A stretch of DNA of 43,540 bases from an uncultured bacterium (GTDB taxonomy: Bacteria > Bacillota_I > Bacilli_A > RF39 > UBA660): NCBI GenBank assembly GCA_949292245.1, contig CASEYV010000005.1:1-43540 (forward strand), written 5' to 3'. Shown here one piece after another: positions 8,064-16,552 of this stretch. Both the position numbers and the translations under genes were made by a program. How positions within the stretch are numbered: the stretch's first letter is position 1; every line of letters starts with the position of its first letter. The notes under the pieces are model-generated. The model had not been told where the DNA came from and searched no databases. It saw nothing but the letters and a program-made list of their open reading frames with translations.

Positions 8064-10205
8064 ATGAACGAAGAAGTAATAAAAAAAGTAAGTAATAAAA
8101 TAGATATAAAAGAAAAGCAAATAATAGCAGTAATAAATTTATTAAGTGAAGGATCAACGATACCATTTATAGCAAGATATAGAAAAGAAGCAACAGGCAA
8201 TTTAAATGAAGAAGAATTACGTTTAATAGAAACGGAATACAATTACATATTAAATTTAGAACAAAGAAAAGAAGATGTAAAAAGATTAATTGCAGAAAAA
8301 GGAATGCTTACAGATGAACTTATAAAAGCCATAAATGAATGCAATAAATTAAGCGAAGTAGAAGACATATACACACCATTTAAAGAAAAAAGAAAAACAA
8401 AAGGTACAGAAGCAATTAAAATGGGATTAGAGCCTCTTGCTAAAATAATAATGGCACTACCAAACAAAACTCGTGAAGAAATAGCCAAGGATTTTTTAAA
8501 TGACCAAGTAAAAACAATTGATGAAGCGATGATTAATGCTGGCTACATTATAGCGGATTGGATTAGTGACAAACCAAAATATCGCAAGTATATAAGAAAC
8601 TATTATTGGTATAATGGTAAAGTTACAACCAAATTAAAGAAAAATGCAGATGATCCAAACAAAGTATATGAAATATACTATAATTTTGAACAAAAAATAA
8701 CATATATGAAACCGCATCAAACCTTAGCAATAAACAGGGCAGAAAAAGAAAAAATAATAACTTATAGTTTAAAAGTAGATGAAAATAAAGTCTTAGAATA
8801 CTTAAAAGAAAATATTATTGGCAACAAAAAAAGTCCTTTAAACAAGGATATGGAAAATTACATAACTGATGCATGGAAAAGGCTTTTAGAACCGAGTTTA
8901 GAAAGAGATATTAAAGCCGAATTATATGATAAAGCAAGTGAATTTGGAATTGAAGAATTTGGCAACAATTTAGAAAATCTATTATTAACACCACCAATAA
9001 AAGGAAGTGTAGTAATGGGATTTGACCCAGCTTTTAGGACAGGGTGCAAACTTGCAATACTATCTCCGACTGGAGAAGTTCTAGAAATCGGAGTAATATA
9101 TCCTCATGAACCAAAAAAAGAAACTGAGCAAGCAGAAAAGACAATGTTAGAATTAATAAATAAGTATGATGTTAAAATAATAGCAATAGGTAATGGAACA
9201 GCATCAAGAGAAAGTGAAGCATTTGTTGCAAATTTAATTAAGAAAAACAAGTTAGAAGTAAAATTTGTTATGGTAAGTGAAGCAGGAGCGAGTGTCTATT
9301 CGGCATCTAGTTTAGCAAAAAAAGAATTTCCTGATTATTCCGTAGAACAAAGAAGTGCAGTAAGCATCGGAAGAAGACTTCAAGACACTTTATCAGAAAT
9401 AGTCAAAATTGATCCCAAAAGCATAGGAGTTGGTTTATATCAACATGATTTAAAACAAAAAGAACTAGATGAAGAACTAAGTTTTATAGTAAGTAAAGTA
9501 GTAAACAAAGTAGGAGTAAATTTAAACAATGCGAGTGAAAGCATATTAAACTATATCTCTGGTTTAAACAAAAATATTATTAAAAAGATATTAGAATATC
9601 GAAAAGCCAAAGGAAAAATAAAATCAAGAAAAGAACTTAAAAAAATAGAAAGCAATGCTAAGGCCTTTGAACAATCAGCGGGATTTTTAAGAATATTTGA
9701 TGGAGATAATCCATTAGATAAAACCAATATTCACCCAGAAGACTATGAAATAGTTTTAAAAATACTTAAATGTTATAATATAGATGTTGCAAGTGTAGGA
9801 ACTGATTATATGAAGAAAGCTATAGAAAATCTAGCAAGTGAAAACATTGAAGAAAAATACAAAATATCTACAGAGAAATGGAATTTAATAAAGGACAATT
9901 TAGTAAATGGAGTAATAGATCCTCGAGATGAGGTAAAGCAAATGACATTAAGAAGTGATATTTTAACGATAGATGATTTACAAATAGGAATGTCTTTAGA
10001 AGGAACAGTAAGAAATGTAACTTCTTTTGGAGCATTTATAGATATAGGATTACATGATGATGCATTAGTACACATATCAAAAATGAGTAAAGATTTTATA
10101 AAACATCCCAATGAAATTTTAAAAGTTGGGGATATTATAAATGTATACATATGTGGTATAGAAAAAGATAAAGGAAGAGTAAATTTATCTTTAATAGAAG
10201 AATAA
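8064..10205 (+). CDS. tex: Tex-family transcription accessory/RNA-binding protein
   Basis: A 713-residue cytoplasmic protein of the Tex/Spt6-like family. Visible blocks in order: N-terminal helical region with STIPFIARYRKEATGNL (about 30-50), the YqgF/RNase H-like domain opening with VMGFDPAFRTGCKLA (about 315-330), the two helix-hairpin-helix motifs (GLNKNIIKKILEYRKAKG, KIESNAKAFEQSAGFLRI), and a C-terminal S1 domain (GMSLEGTVRNVTSFGAFIDIG) that binds RNA. Length and order are those of the family. Ribosome site tagaggt lies before ATG. The next two genes follow with 11 and 4 bases between, suggesting one transcript. Confidence 0.93.
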   Translation: MNEEVIKKVSNKIDIKEKQIIAVINLLSEGSTIPFIARYRKEATGNLNEEELRLIETEYNYILNLEQRKEDVKRLIAEKGMLTDELIKAINECNKLSEVEDIYTPFKEKRKTKGTEAIKMGLEPLAKIIMALPNKTREEIAKDFLNDQVKTIDEAMINAGYIIADWISDKPKYRKYIRNYYWYNGKVTTKLKKNADDPNKVYEIYYNFEQKITYMKPHQTLAINRAEKEKIITYSLKVDENKVLEYLKENIIGNKKSPLNKDMENYITDAWKRLLEPSLERDIKAELYDKASEFGIEEFGNNLENLLLTPPIKGSVVMGFDPAFRTGCKLAILSPTGEVLEIGVIYPHEPKKETEQAEKTMLELINKYDVKIIAIGNGTASRESEAFVANLIKKNKLEVKFVMVSEAGASVYSASSLAKKEFPDYSVEQRSAVSIGRRLQDTLSEIVKIDPKSIGVGLYQHDLKQKELDEELSFIVSKVVNKVGVNLNNASESILNYISGLNKNIIKKILEYRKAKGKIKSRKELKKIESNAKAFEQSAGFLRIFDGDNPLDKTNIHPEDYEIVLKILKCYNIDVASVGTDYMKKAIENLASENIEEKYKISTEKWNLIKDNLVNGVIDPRDEVKQMTLRSDILTIDDLQIGMSLEGTVRNVTSFGAFIDIGLHDDALVHISKMSKDFIKHPNEILKVGDIINVYICGIEKDKGRVNLSLIEE

Positions 10206-10216
10206 AGGAGTAAGAG

Positions 10217-10942
10217 ATGAAATCAATTAAATTATTATTAGGCTTGATAGAAATAATAATCATATTTGCAATTGTAGCATTAGCATTTTTACTATGTATT
10301 AACAAAACATTTATAAATGAAAACTATGTAGAAGATTTTATGTTAGATGAAGGAATTCCTATACCTAGATTTATGTATTTTGAAAATTTAACTAATGACC
10401 TTACGGCATCATTTATAACACCGGTGAGTTATGATAGTTTAAATAAAGCAAAAGAAGAATATTTAACAACACTAGAAAAGTGTTATGGTAGATACTATTA
10501 TGATGAAAAAAATGCTATTACCATAATTGATTATGATATAAACAATGACAAATATTTAAGAAAAGTATCAATTAAAATGGCAAATGACAATTATTGTAGT
10601 GAAGATTATCAACTTAGTGATAAGTGGATATATGAATATGAAAATTTAAGTTTATATGTAACGGGAGATATAACCAAAGAAGCAATGGATAGTTTAGTAA
10701 AAAAGATTTATGAATCAGAAAAAGTAAGTGATCCTATTATAAATGATGAACATGAATCAACAGTTAGTATAAATGTAAATGCTAGTATAGAAAGTGTAGG
10801 TTATAGTTTAACATTTAAAGACTTTAGTACAAATGAACTAATAGTTATAAAAGAAAAGGGAAATGATACTCAATTTGCGGTTTATGAAATTGAAAATGTA
10901 ATAGACTATTTAAACAGTTTAGAAAGAAAGGTAGAAAGTTAA
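10217..10942 (+). CDS. Membrane-anchored hypothetical protein
   Basis: A 241-residue protein with one N-terminal membrane segment (residues 5-28, LLLGLIEIIIIFAIVALAFLL) and an otherwise soluble, acidic domain predicted to face outside. No lipobox at the membrane segment and no recognised family. It lies between tex and the AI-2E-type transporter, 4 bases from the latter, and shares their orientation, so an envelope role is likely but unproven. Confidence 0.65.
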   Translation: MKSIKLLLGLIEIIIIFAIVALAFLLCINKTFINENYVEDFMLDEGIPIPRFMYFENLTNDLTASFITPVSYDSLNKAKEEYLTTLEKCYGRYYYDEKNAITIIDYDINNDKYLRKVSIKMANDNYCSEDYQLSDKWIYEYENLSLYVTGDITKEAMDSLVKKIYESEKVSDPIINDEHESTVSINVNASIESVGYSLTFKDFSTNELIVIKEKGNDTQFAVYEIENVIDYLNSLERKVES

Positions 10943-10946
10943 AATA

Positions 10947-12071
10947 ATGAAAGCAATTAATCTAAAAGAAATAAAAAAGATTATCATAACAGCGATAATA
11001 CTAATTTTTGCATTTATATACATAAAAGAAATATGGCATTTTATAACCTATATAATTAAGATATTTATGCCATTTATAGTTGGGTTAGCCATAGCTTTTG
11101 TAATAAACGTATTAATGAATACTATAGAAAAGAAATGGTTAAAAAAGTGGAATGTTAAAATCAATACTAAAAGAATAATTAGTTTAGTATTATCAATACT
11201 ACTAGTATTAAGTTTTATAGTATTTTTACTATTACTAATAATACCCAATTTACAAAATACGATAGCATTATTTGCGGATAGCATACCAATATATAGTCAA
11301 AATATAGAAAATATATTAAATAATTGGCAAATTGATTCAAATATAGTAGCTGAAATAGATGAAATATTAAATTCTTTAGGTAATAATTTAACAGAATACA
11401 TAAAGAATAATAGCAATCAAGTATTAGAAACGACATTAGGAATAGCATCAAATGTGGTAACAGGTTTTGTTAATACAATAATTGGTTTTGTATTTGCAAT
11501 ATATTTTCTAGCCCAAAAAGAAAGAATATCCAATCAATTTAAGAAATTAATGCAAGCATATTTAACTCAAAAAAGAATAGATAAAATCAATGAAATAGCC
11601 ACATTATCAAACAAGATATTCTCACATTTTGTAAGTGGTCAATGTATTGAAGCTATAATCATAGGAGTTTTATGTTTTATAGGAATGGTTTGTCTAAGAC
11701 TACCATATGCTCCAACAATATCAGTATTAATAGGCTTTACGGCGTTAATACCAGTATTTGGTTCTTTAATTGGAACCTTATTTGGAGCACTTTTAATATT
11801 TATGATAAGTCCAATCCAAGCAGTAATATTTGTAATGTACATAATTATATTGCAACAACTTGAAGGAAACTTAATATATCCAAAAGTTGTAGGAAAATCA
11901 GTAGGTCTTCCGGGGATATGGGTATTAGTAGCAGTAACCGTTGGAGCAAGCATAAATGGTGTTTTAGGAATGCTTTTAAGTGTACCAATATGTTCTATTA
12001 TATATAGCATAGTAGCAACCAATGTAAAATACCGTTTAGAGGAAAAAGACAATAAAAAAAGAACAAGATAA
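10947..12071 (+). CDS. AI-2E family transporter (YtvI/PerM-like)
   Basis: A 374-residue polytopic membrane protein. Three N-terminal hydrophobic segments, a charged helical region (residues 110-170, predicted extracytoplasmic), then a segment with FVFAIYFLAQKERI and the conserved C-terminal membrane block: PYAPTISVLIGFTALIPVFG, a GTLFGALLIF helix, QQLEGNLIYPKVVGKSVGLPG and a final hydrophobic pair. These are hallmarks of the AI-2E exporter/PerM family, whose members move small molecules or ions (AI-2 in TqsA, Na+/H+ in some bacilli). The substrate here cannot be told. Confidence 0.85.
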   Translation: MKAINLKEIKKIIITAIILIFAFIYIKEIWHFITYIIKIFMPFIVGLAIAFVINVLMNTIEKKWLKKWNVKINTKRIISLVLSILLVLSFIVFLLLLIIPNLQNTIALFADSIPIYSQNIENILNNWQIDSNIVAEIDEILNSLGNNLTEYIKNNSNQVLETTLGIASNVVTGFVNTIIGFVFAIYFLAQKERISNQFKKLMQAYLTQKRIDKINEIATLSNKIFSHFVSGQCIEAIIIGVLCFIGMVCLRLPYAPTISVLIGFTALIPVFGSLIGTLFGALLIFMISPIQAVIFVMYIIILQQLEGNLIYPKVVGKSVGLPGIWVLVAVTVGASINGVLGMLLSVPICSIIYSIVATNVKYRLEEKDNKKRTR

Positions 12072-12088
12072 ACTTGTACTTTTTTTGT
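12063..12088 (+). terminator. Weak terminator after the AI-2E family gene
   Basis: Short stem acaag/cttgt with loop ataaa overlapping the stop codon and followed by actttttttg. Short stem, so termination may be partial. Confidence 0.4.
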
Positions 12089-12154
12089 AAGGCATGAGAA
12101 AGTATTAAAAAATTAATACTTTAGTAAAAATATGAAATCAAAAAATGCCTTACA
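12086..12154. other. Two-storey hairpin in a 243-bp gene-free gap
   Basis: The gap 12072-12314 has no gene. It holds an outer 10-bp perfect stem (tgtaaggcat / atgccttaca, 12086-12095 and 12145-12154) and inside it an independent perfect 10-bp hairpin (aaagtattaa / ttaatacttt, 12099-12108 and 12113-12122). No T-run follows on either strand, so it is not a standard terminator. It could be a 3'-UTR structure or a small RNA; the sufS promoter follows downstream. Confidence 0.35.
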
Positions 12155-12205
12155 TCTATAATTATACAACAAATTTATTTTCTGTCAATTTAAAAAATGC
12201 AATTT

Positions 12206-12234
12206 TTGAAAAAAAGTGTAAAATATGTTAAAAT
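12206..12234 (+). promoter_or_regulatory. Promoter of sufS-sufU
   Basis: TTGAAA (12206-12211), 17 bases, TAAAAT (12229-12234). It leaves an untranslated leader of about 74 bases (12241-12314) before sufS, which contains ggctctggacaaggcc, a possible small hairpin. Confidence 0.5.
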
Positions 12235-12314
12235 AATGGCTCTGGACAAGGCCTTTGCTATAAGAGTAAAGAAAATAAGTGAATATGTTATTATAGAAAA
12301 GAAAGAAGGTAACT

Positions 12315-13511
12315 ATGAATAGAGAAGATTTTCCGATGTTAAAACAAGATATAATATATTTTGACAATGGAGCAACAAGTTTAAAACCTCAATGCGTAAT
12401 TGATAAAATGGTAGAATATTATGAAAAATACAGTGCCAATGCTCATCGAGGAGACTATGATATATCATATAAAGTTGATTTAGAATATGAAAGTGCTAGA
12501 GATGAAGTAGTTAATTTTATAAATGCCAAGAGTAAAGAAGAAGTAATTTTTACAAGTGGAGCAACTGACTCATTAAACATGTTAGTTAATGGTTTTTTTG
12601 TAAACATTGTAGAGCCAGGTGATGAAATATTAATAACTACAAGTGAACATGCATCAAATGTATTACCATGGTTTAAACTAGCAACTGATTATGGTTGTGT
12701 AGTAAATTTTATACCATTAGATGATTATTTACATGTAACAATAGACAATGTAAAAAAATCAATAACACCTAAAACTAAAATAATTGCCATAGCTCAAACA
12801 ACAAATGTAATCGGTGATATTAGACCAATAAAAGAAATTGCTAAACTTGCTCATGAAAACAACATATTTTTAGTAGTAGATGCAGCTCAAAGTGCCCCAC
12901 ATTTAAAAATAGATGTCCAAGTATTAGATGTAGACTTTTTAGTCTTTTCGGCACACAAAATGTTAGGTCCAACTGGAGTAGGAGTATTATATGGTAAGAA
13001 AGAACTATTAGAATCACTAATACCCATCAATTTAGGTGGGGGAATGAATGAATCATTTGACAATCCTAACGAAGTATATTTAAAAGATTTACCAACTCGT
13101 TTAGAAGCGGGAACTCCAAATATTGCTGGAGTAATTGGTTTTGGTGAAGCAATAAGATATTTAAATAAAGTAGGTATGGATATAGTAGCAGAAAGAGAAA
13201 GGAAACTAAGAGAATATTTAGTAGAAAGACTAGTAAAAATTCCTCATATAGACATAATAAATTTAGAATCAGAAAGTGGAATAGTAGCATTTAATGTTGA
13301 AGGAGTATTTGCTCAAGACGTTGCATACTATTTAAACAAATATAATATATGTGTAAGAGCAGGTAATCATTGTGCCAAGTTAACAAAAAATTCAACTGGA
13401 GTAAATAATACCTTAAGGATAAGCTTATATTTTTATAATACTGAAAAAGAAATAGATGAATTAGTAGAATTATTAAAAGACTTAAATAAATTGAAAGATG
13501 AGATGATTTAA
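12315..13511 (+). CDS. sufS: Cysteine desulfurase SufS
   Basis: A 398-residue PLP-dependent enzyme that takes sulfur from cysteine for Fe-S cluster assembly. The N-terminus (NREDFPML, YFDNGATSLKP) and PLP pocket (VVDAAQSAPHL, FSAHKMLGPTGVGVLYG with Lys215 as Schiff-base lysine) are typical of SufS/CsdA group II desulfurases. The catalytic cysteine is C353 in VRAGNHCAK (H-C-A as in SufS). Start ATG after gaaggta. It is followed at once by its usual partner sufU. No sufBCD is present in the window, so the scaffold must be elsewhere. Confidence 0.93.
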   Translation: MNREDFPMLKQDIIYFDNGATSLKPQCVIDKMVEYYEKYSANAHRGDYDISYKVDLEYESARDEVVNFINAKSKEEVIFTSGATDSLNMLVNGFFVNIVEPGDEILITTSEHASNVLPWFKLATDYGCVVNFIPLDDYLHVTIDNVKKSITPKTKIIAIAQTTNVIGDIRPIKEIAKLAHENNIFLVVDAAQSAPHLKIDVQVLDVDFLVFSAHKMLGPTGVGVLYGKKELLESLIPINLGGGMNESFDNPNEVYLKDLPTRLEAGTPNIAGVIGFGEAIRYLNKVGMDIVAERERKLREYLVERLVKIPHIDIINLESESGIVAFNVEGVFAQDVAYYLNKYNICVRAGNHCAKLTKNSTGVNNTLRISLYFYNTEKEIDELVELLKDLNKLKDEMI

Positions 13512-13512
13512 T

Positions 13513-13920
13513 TTGGATAGTAGAAGCATTATAGTTAATCATTACAATAATCCTCGGAACAAGAAAAGTATAAATGATACTAGTTATTTAAAAGAAAATA
13601 CAAGAAATACATCATGCATAGATAATTTAGATATATATGTAAAAGTAAAAAATGGTATTATAGAGGATATAGCATATGATGGTGAAGCTTGTGCCATATC
13701 GATTTCCTCAGCATCAATAATGAGTGAAAATTTAAAAGGAAAAACCATTAAAGAAGCAAAGTTATATATTGAAAATGTATCTAATATGTTAAATGATTTA
13801 GAATATGACAAAGAGATAATTAAAGAAGCAATAGTTTATGAAAATACTAAAAATACAAGTCGTAAAACCTGCGCTTTTCTTCCATATGAAGGTATAAAAA
13901 AGTTAATAGATAAAATTTAA
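13513..13920 (+). CDS. sufU: SufU sulfur-transfer protein
   Basis: A 135-residue zinc protein that accepts persulfide from SufS. The opening SRSIIVNHYNNPRNKKSI matches the SufU/IscU N-terminus, and the zinc ligand set of SufU is present: C35 with D37, C60 in DGEACAIS, and C120 in RKTCAFLPYEG. I use TTG 13513, the only start that keeps the conserved N-terminus; it begins one base after the sufS stop, so translation is probably coupled. Slightly short of the usual 140-150 residues. Confidence 0.85.
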   Translation: MDSRSIIVNHYNNPRNKKSINDTSYLKENTRNTSCIDNLDIYVKVKNGIIEDIAYDGEACAISISSASIMSENLKGKTIKEAKLYIENVSNMLNDLEYDKEIIKEAIVYENTKNTSRKTCAFLPYEGIKKLIDKI

Positions 13921-13924
13921 GATA

Positions 13925-13960
13925 AAAAAATAAAATTTGAAAAAATGAATTTTATTTTTT
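13925..13960 (+). terminator. Terminator of sufS-sufU
   Basis: Perfect 13-bp stem (aaaaaataaaatt / aattttatttttt) just after the sufU stop, followed by a long T-rich tail. Confidence 0.65.
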
Positions 13961-13982
13961 ATTTTTGTTTTATTTTTTTTAG

Positions 13983-14010
13983 TTGACAAAAATTTAAATT
14001 ATTATATAAT
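13983..14010 (+). promoter_or_regulatory. Near-consensus promoter
   Basis: TTGACA (13983-13988), 16 bases, TATAAT (14005-14010), for the gene at 14049. It is the best sigma-A-type match in the left half of the window, which suggests strong expression. Confidence 0.7.
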
Positions 14011-14048
14011 ATTGTAATACTCTAAAAAAAGAAAAAAGGAGTGAAAGT

Positions 14049-14972
14049 ATGTTAAGATTAGAAGATATAACAACATATCCATTTGTATATTTTTCATATT
14101 TAAAAACTGTATTAAGTGAATATGAAATGGCAGGTTTAAAATTAATTAGTGCTGAAGAATTAACTGATTATCAAAAGTTACAAGATTATTTAGAAAACTG
14201 TTCTCCAGATACTTTAGGATACGATTTTTTAAAAAAACAATTAGATTCTGTTGTTGAAAGGGTAGAAGAAAATAATTCTAAAGGGAAAAATCCAGAAATA
14301 TATAGAGTAAAAGGATATTATAGAAATGAACATTTAGCAAAGACTGATAAAGTAATTGATGGGTCAAGATTAATTACATTTAATCCTTTAGTAGGTATGA
14401 ATAAAACTACGATGCTTTTAAAAAGTAGAAGTATAGAAGAAATTAAACAATTAATTTCACATACAACACCTGAAGGAAAAAATGCTTTAGAATTTATGTT
14501 AACAGGTGTTGGAAAAGTAAAACTTCAAGAAATTCAATTTGCCTTAAACTTTTATGAAGAACAAGTTAAAAGACAATATGAATATTATCAATATAAATCT
14601 GAAAATATGTTTGACAAAGGATTATTAGCAAAAATAATGGTTTTAACTAATAGTCAAACTATATTACATGAAATAATAAGATATATAATTGAAAATAAAC
14701 CAGAATTAGTATGGGGAAAATTAAGTGATTTACAAATAGAAAAATTACAAAAGTTTTTAAATTTCTCGAATAAAGAATTAGAATCAATAAAAAAATTACT
14801 TTATAGCAAAATGACTAAGACAAATAGTCCTTTACTTGAAGGAATAAAAGGAACTGATTATTTTGAAGAATATGTAAATTTCATTTGTATGATAGTGGAT
14901 TATATTACTTTAAAAGAAGCCCAAGAAGGTATAGTAAGGACTAGAACGATAGAAAGATTTGTAGTTAAATAA
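14049..14972 (+). CDS. Conserved-looking hypothetical protein, strongly promoted
   Basis: A 307-residue soluble protein, largely helical, with no membrane segment, signal peptide or motif that I recognise. It begins MLRLEDITTYPFVYFSYLKTVL. It is a single-gene transcript: consensus promoter before it, aaaggagtgaaag ribosome site, and a convergent gene after it. The good expression signals suggest a real cellular role; I cannot name it. Confidence 0.7.
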   Translation: MLRLEDITTYPFVYFSYLKTVLSEYEMAGLKLISAEELTDYQKLQDYLENCSPDTLGYDFLKKQLDSVVERVEENNSKGKNPEIYRVKGYYRNEHLAKTDKVIDGSRLITFNPLVGMNKTTMLLKSRSIEEIKQLISHTTPEGKNALEFMLTGVGKVKLQEIQFALNFYEEQVKRQYEYYQYKSENMFDKGLLAKIMVLTNSQTILHEIIRYIIENKPELVWGKLSDLQIEKLQKFLNFSNKELESIKKLLYSKMTKTNSPLLEGIKGTDYFEEYVNFICMIVDYITLKEAQEGIVRTRTIERFVVK

Positions 14973-14983
14973 TAAAATATTAA

Positions 14984-16000
14984 TTATTTTAGAACTGACT
15001 TTTCATGAATATCAACATTTAAAATTGGCTCACCATTAGCAAAAGTTACATTATTATTAATAATATATGTATCTTTTTTTATATAATATAAATTTTTTAA
15101 ATAAACAGCAAAAGTTTGTAAACTAACAATCATTTCTTTTTTACTAATAAAGCCTTTGTTATAAAAATCAATTAATTTATTTTTATATACATTAAATAAA
15201 AAGTTTGTAATTTGAGATAATTTACTAACAATTAAATCTTTGTGTTTAGGTAAATAAAGAAGTTTATTACTTTGTTTGCAAATAAAATCTAAATTAGTAA
15301 TAAAATCAAGAACATCTTGTCTACTTGCAAATTTTTCTAATTCATTTATTAATCCTAGTAAATTGGCATTAAAATAAAATTTTTGCATTTTATCTTCACC
15401 AATTATTTTTTCTAATTGTAAAGCAATATCTTTTTCATAAGGATATGAATATTTAGTATTAGGTTTATCAGAAAAATACCTTTCAGTAAGTAATTGGGTA
15501 TATCCTTCGTTAATACCTGTACCAATTTCAAATTTACTATTTAAAATTTTTTGTTTAAACCCTGCATATAAAGTATTTCCTTTAAAAACTGCACTAGCCA
15601 TATGAAAAAGTTCATGAAATATTGATTCATTTTCTAGACCATTGCTATTTAATTTAATTTTATTAGTTTTAGTACTATAAGTAGCTGAAATATTTTTACC
15701 TAATAATTTTTTTAACAAATCATAGTTTGCAGTAGTAATTGTTAAGTTATTAATATTATTATAAAAATTAGTTAAATTACTTGGATTAATATTTCTAATA
15801 ACAACATTTTTAAATTCTTCAACATATTTTAAAAATTCACTTTTAGCTAAATAATCCAAATTAACTTCATCGTACCTTTTAGTTAATTCTGGTGGTAAAA
15901 GGACTTTACCTACTTTAGATTTTTTTCTATTAAGATTATATTTTGGAGCAAAATTTTTTTTAAAATAATAAATTATATCGACATCAAACAATTTATTCAT
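14984..16000 (-). CDS. Putative zinc metallopeptidase-like protein (HExxH)
   Basis: A 338-residue protein with HELFH in ESIFHELFHMASAVFKG around residues 130-140 and, about 35 residues later, NEGYTQLLTERYF, the order expected of a zincin (H-E-x-x-H plus a downstream Glu). No signal peptide or membrane segment is evident, so it would act in the cytoplasm. The rest is helical and not recognised. It overlaps the DUF1292-like gene upstream by 8 bases. The peptidase reading rests on these two motifs only; substrate unknown. Confidence 0.55.
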   Translation of the reverse strand: MNKLFDVDIIYYFKKNFAPKYNLNRKKSKVGKVLLPPELTKRYDEVNLDYLAKSEFLKYVEEFKNVVIRNINPSNLTNFYNNINNLTITTANYDLLKKLLGKNISATYSTKTNKIKLNSNGLENESIFHELFHMASAVFKGNTLYAGFKQKILNSKFEIGTGINEGYTQLLTERYFSDKPNTKYSYPYEKDIALQLEKIIGEDKMQKFYFNANLLGLINELEKFASRQDVLDFITNLDFICKQSNKLLYLPKHKDLIVSKLSQITNFLFNVYKNKLIDFYNKGFISKKEMIVSLQTFAVYLKNLYYIKKDTYIINNNVTFANGEPILNVDIHEKSVLK

Positions 16001-16247
16001 AATTATTTTCCCATTCTTTTAATTTGTTTTCTACAATATTCCAATCCTCTTCTGAATCTATTGAGTCTAATTTAGAAAAATCATCATAATAAATAGATGC
16101 ATATAAATTTAGAGAATCACCACTATATTCATTGTTGGTATAAACAACATAGTTTTTATTATTTGCGGCGGACTTAAAAGCTAAAATTATTTCATATTCA
16201 ATTTTTCTGCCAAAATCATCTAAAATATAAAGATACTTCTTATCCAT
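15993..16247 (-). CDS. DUF1292 family protein
   Basis: An 84-residue acidic protein: MDKKYLYILDDFGRKIEYEI, a central NYVVYTN strand, LYASIYYDD and EEDWNIVENKLKEW at the end, the pattern of DUF1292 (YrzB-like) proteins of Bacillota. Start at 16247 chosen for the ggtgat ribosome site 5 bases upstream; a longer in-frame ORF begins at 16307 without one. Function unknown. Confidence 0.7.
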   Translation of the reverse strand: MDKKYLYILDDFGRKIEYEIILAFKSAANNKNYVVYTNNEYSGDSLNLYASIYYDDFSKLDSIDSEEDWNIVENKLKEWENNYE

Positions 16248-16301
16248 TATATCACCATAAAAATATTTTACTAAAATAAACAAAGACTGTCCATATTTTA
16301 G

Positions 16302-16331
16302 TTGCAAAAACTAGTAAATATATGTTATATT
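16302..16331 (+). promoter_or_regulatory. Promoter of the serS T-box leader
   Basis: TTGCAA (16302-16307), 18 bases, TATATT (16326-16331) with TG at 16323-16324. Transcription would begin near 16338, at the start of the T-box leader. Confidence 0.5.
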
Positions 16332-16337
16332 ATATAT

Positions 16338-16528
16338 GAAAAACGAAGATAAAGGACAAGTAATTATACATTTATTTTTAAGAGAATTAGTGTTTGGTGC
16401 AAACTAATAAATAGAGTATAATGAATCTACCTTTTAGTGAATTAAAAAATTCCGGGCGATACCGTTATCTAAAACAAGTAATAAAGGGTGGTACCGTGCT
16501 ATAAGCACTCCTTGGTATTACCTTTTTT
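16338..16528 (+). promoter_or_regulatory. T-box riboswitch, serine type (UCU specifier)
   Basis: This leader reads the charging of tRNA-Ser and lets serS be transcribed when uncharged tRNA accumulates. Stem I shows the AGAGA motif and distal loop (agagaattag, tttggtgcaaact) at 16381-16408; the returning strand has tgaaTCTacc with TCT (16426-16428) in the specifier position, a serine codon. The T-box proper, aaagggtggtacc (16483-16495), holds the UGGU that pairs with the tRNA end, and the competing terminator pairs it with ggtattacctttttt (16514-16528). The leader is compact, about 190 bases. Confidence 0.88.
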
Positions 16529-16552
16529 ATATATAAAGAAAGGAAGATTAAA

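Noticed and set aside
12086-12154. Intrinsic terminator of the AI-2E family gene
   Set aside because: No T-run follows the outer or inner stem on the plus strand; the short hairpin at 12063-12088 fits that role better.
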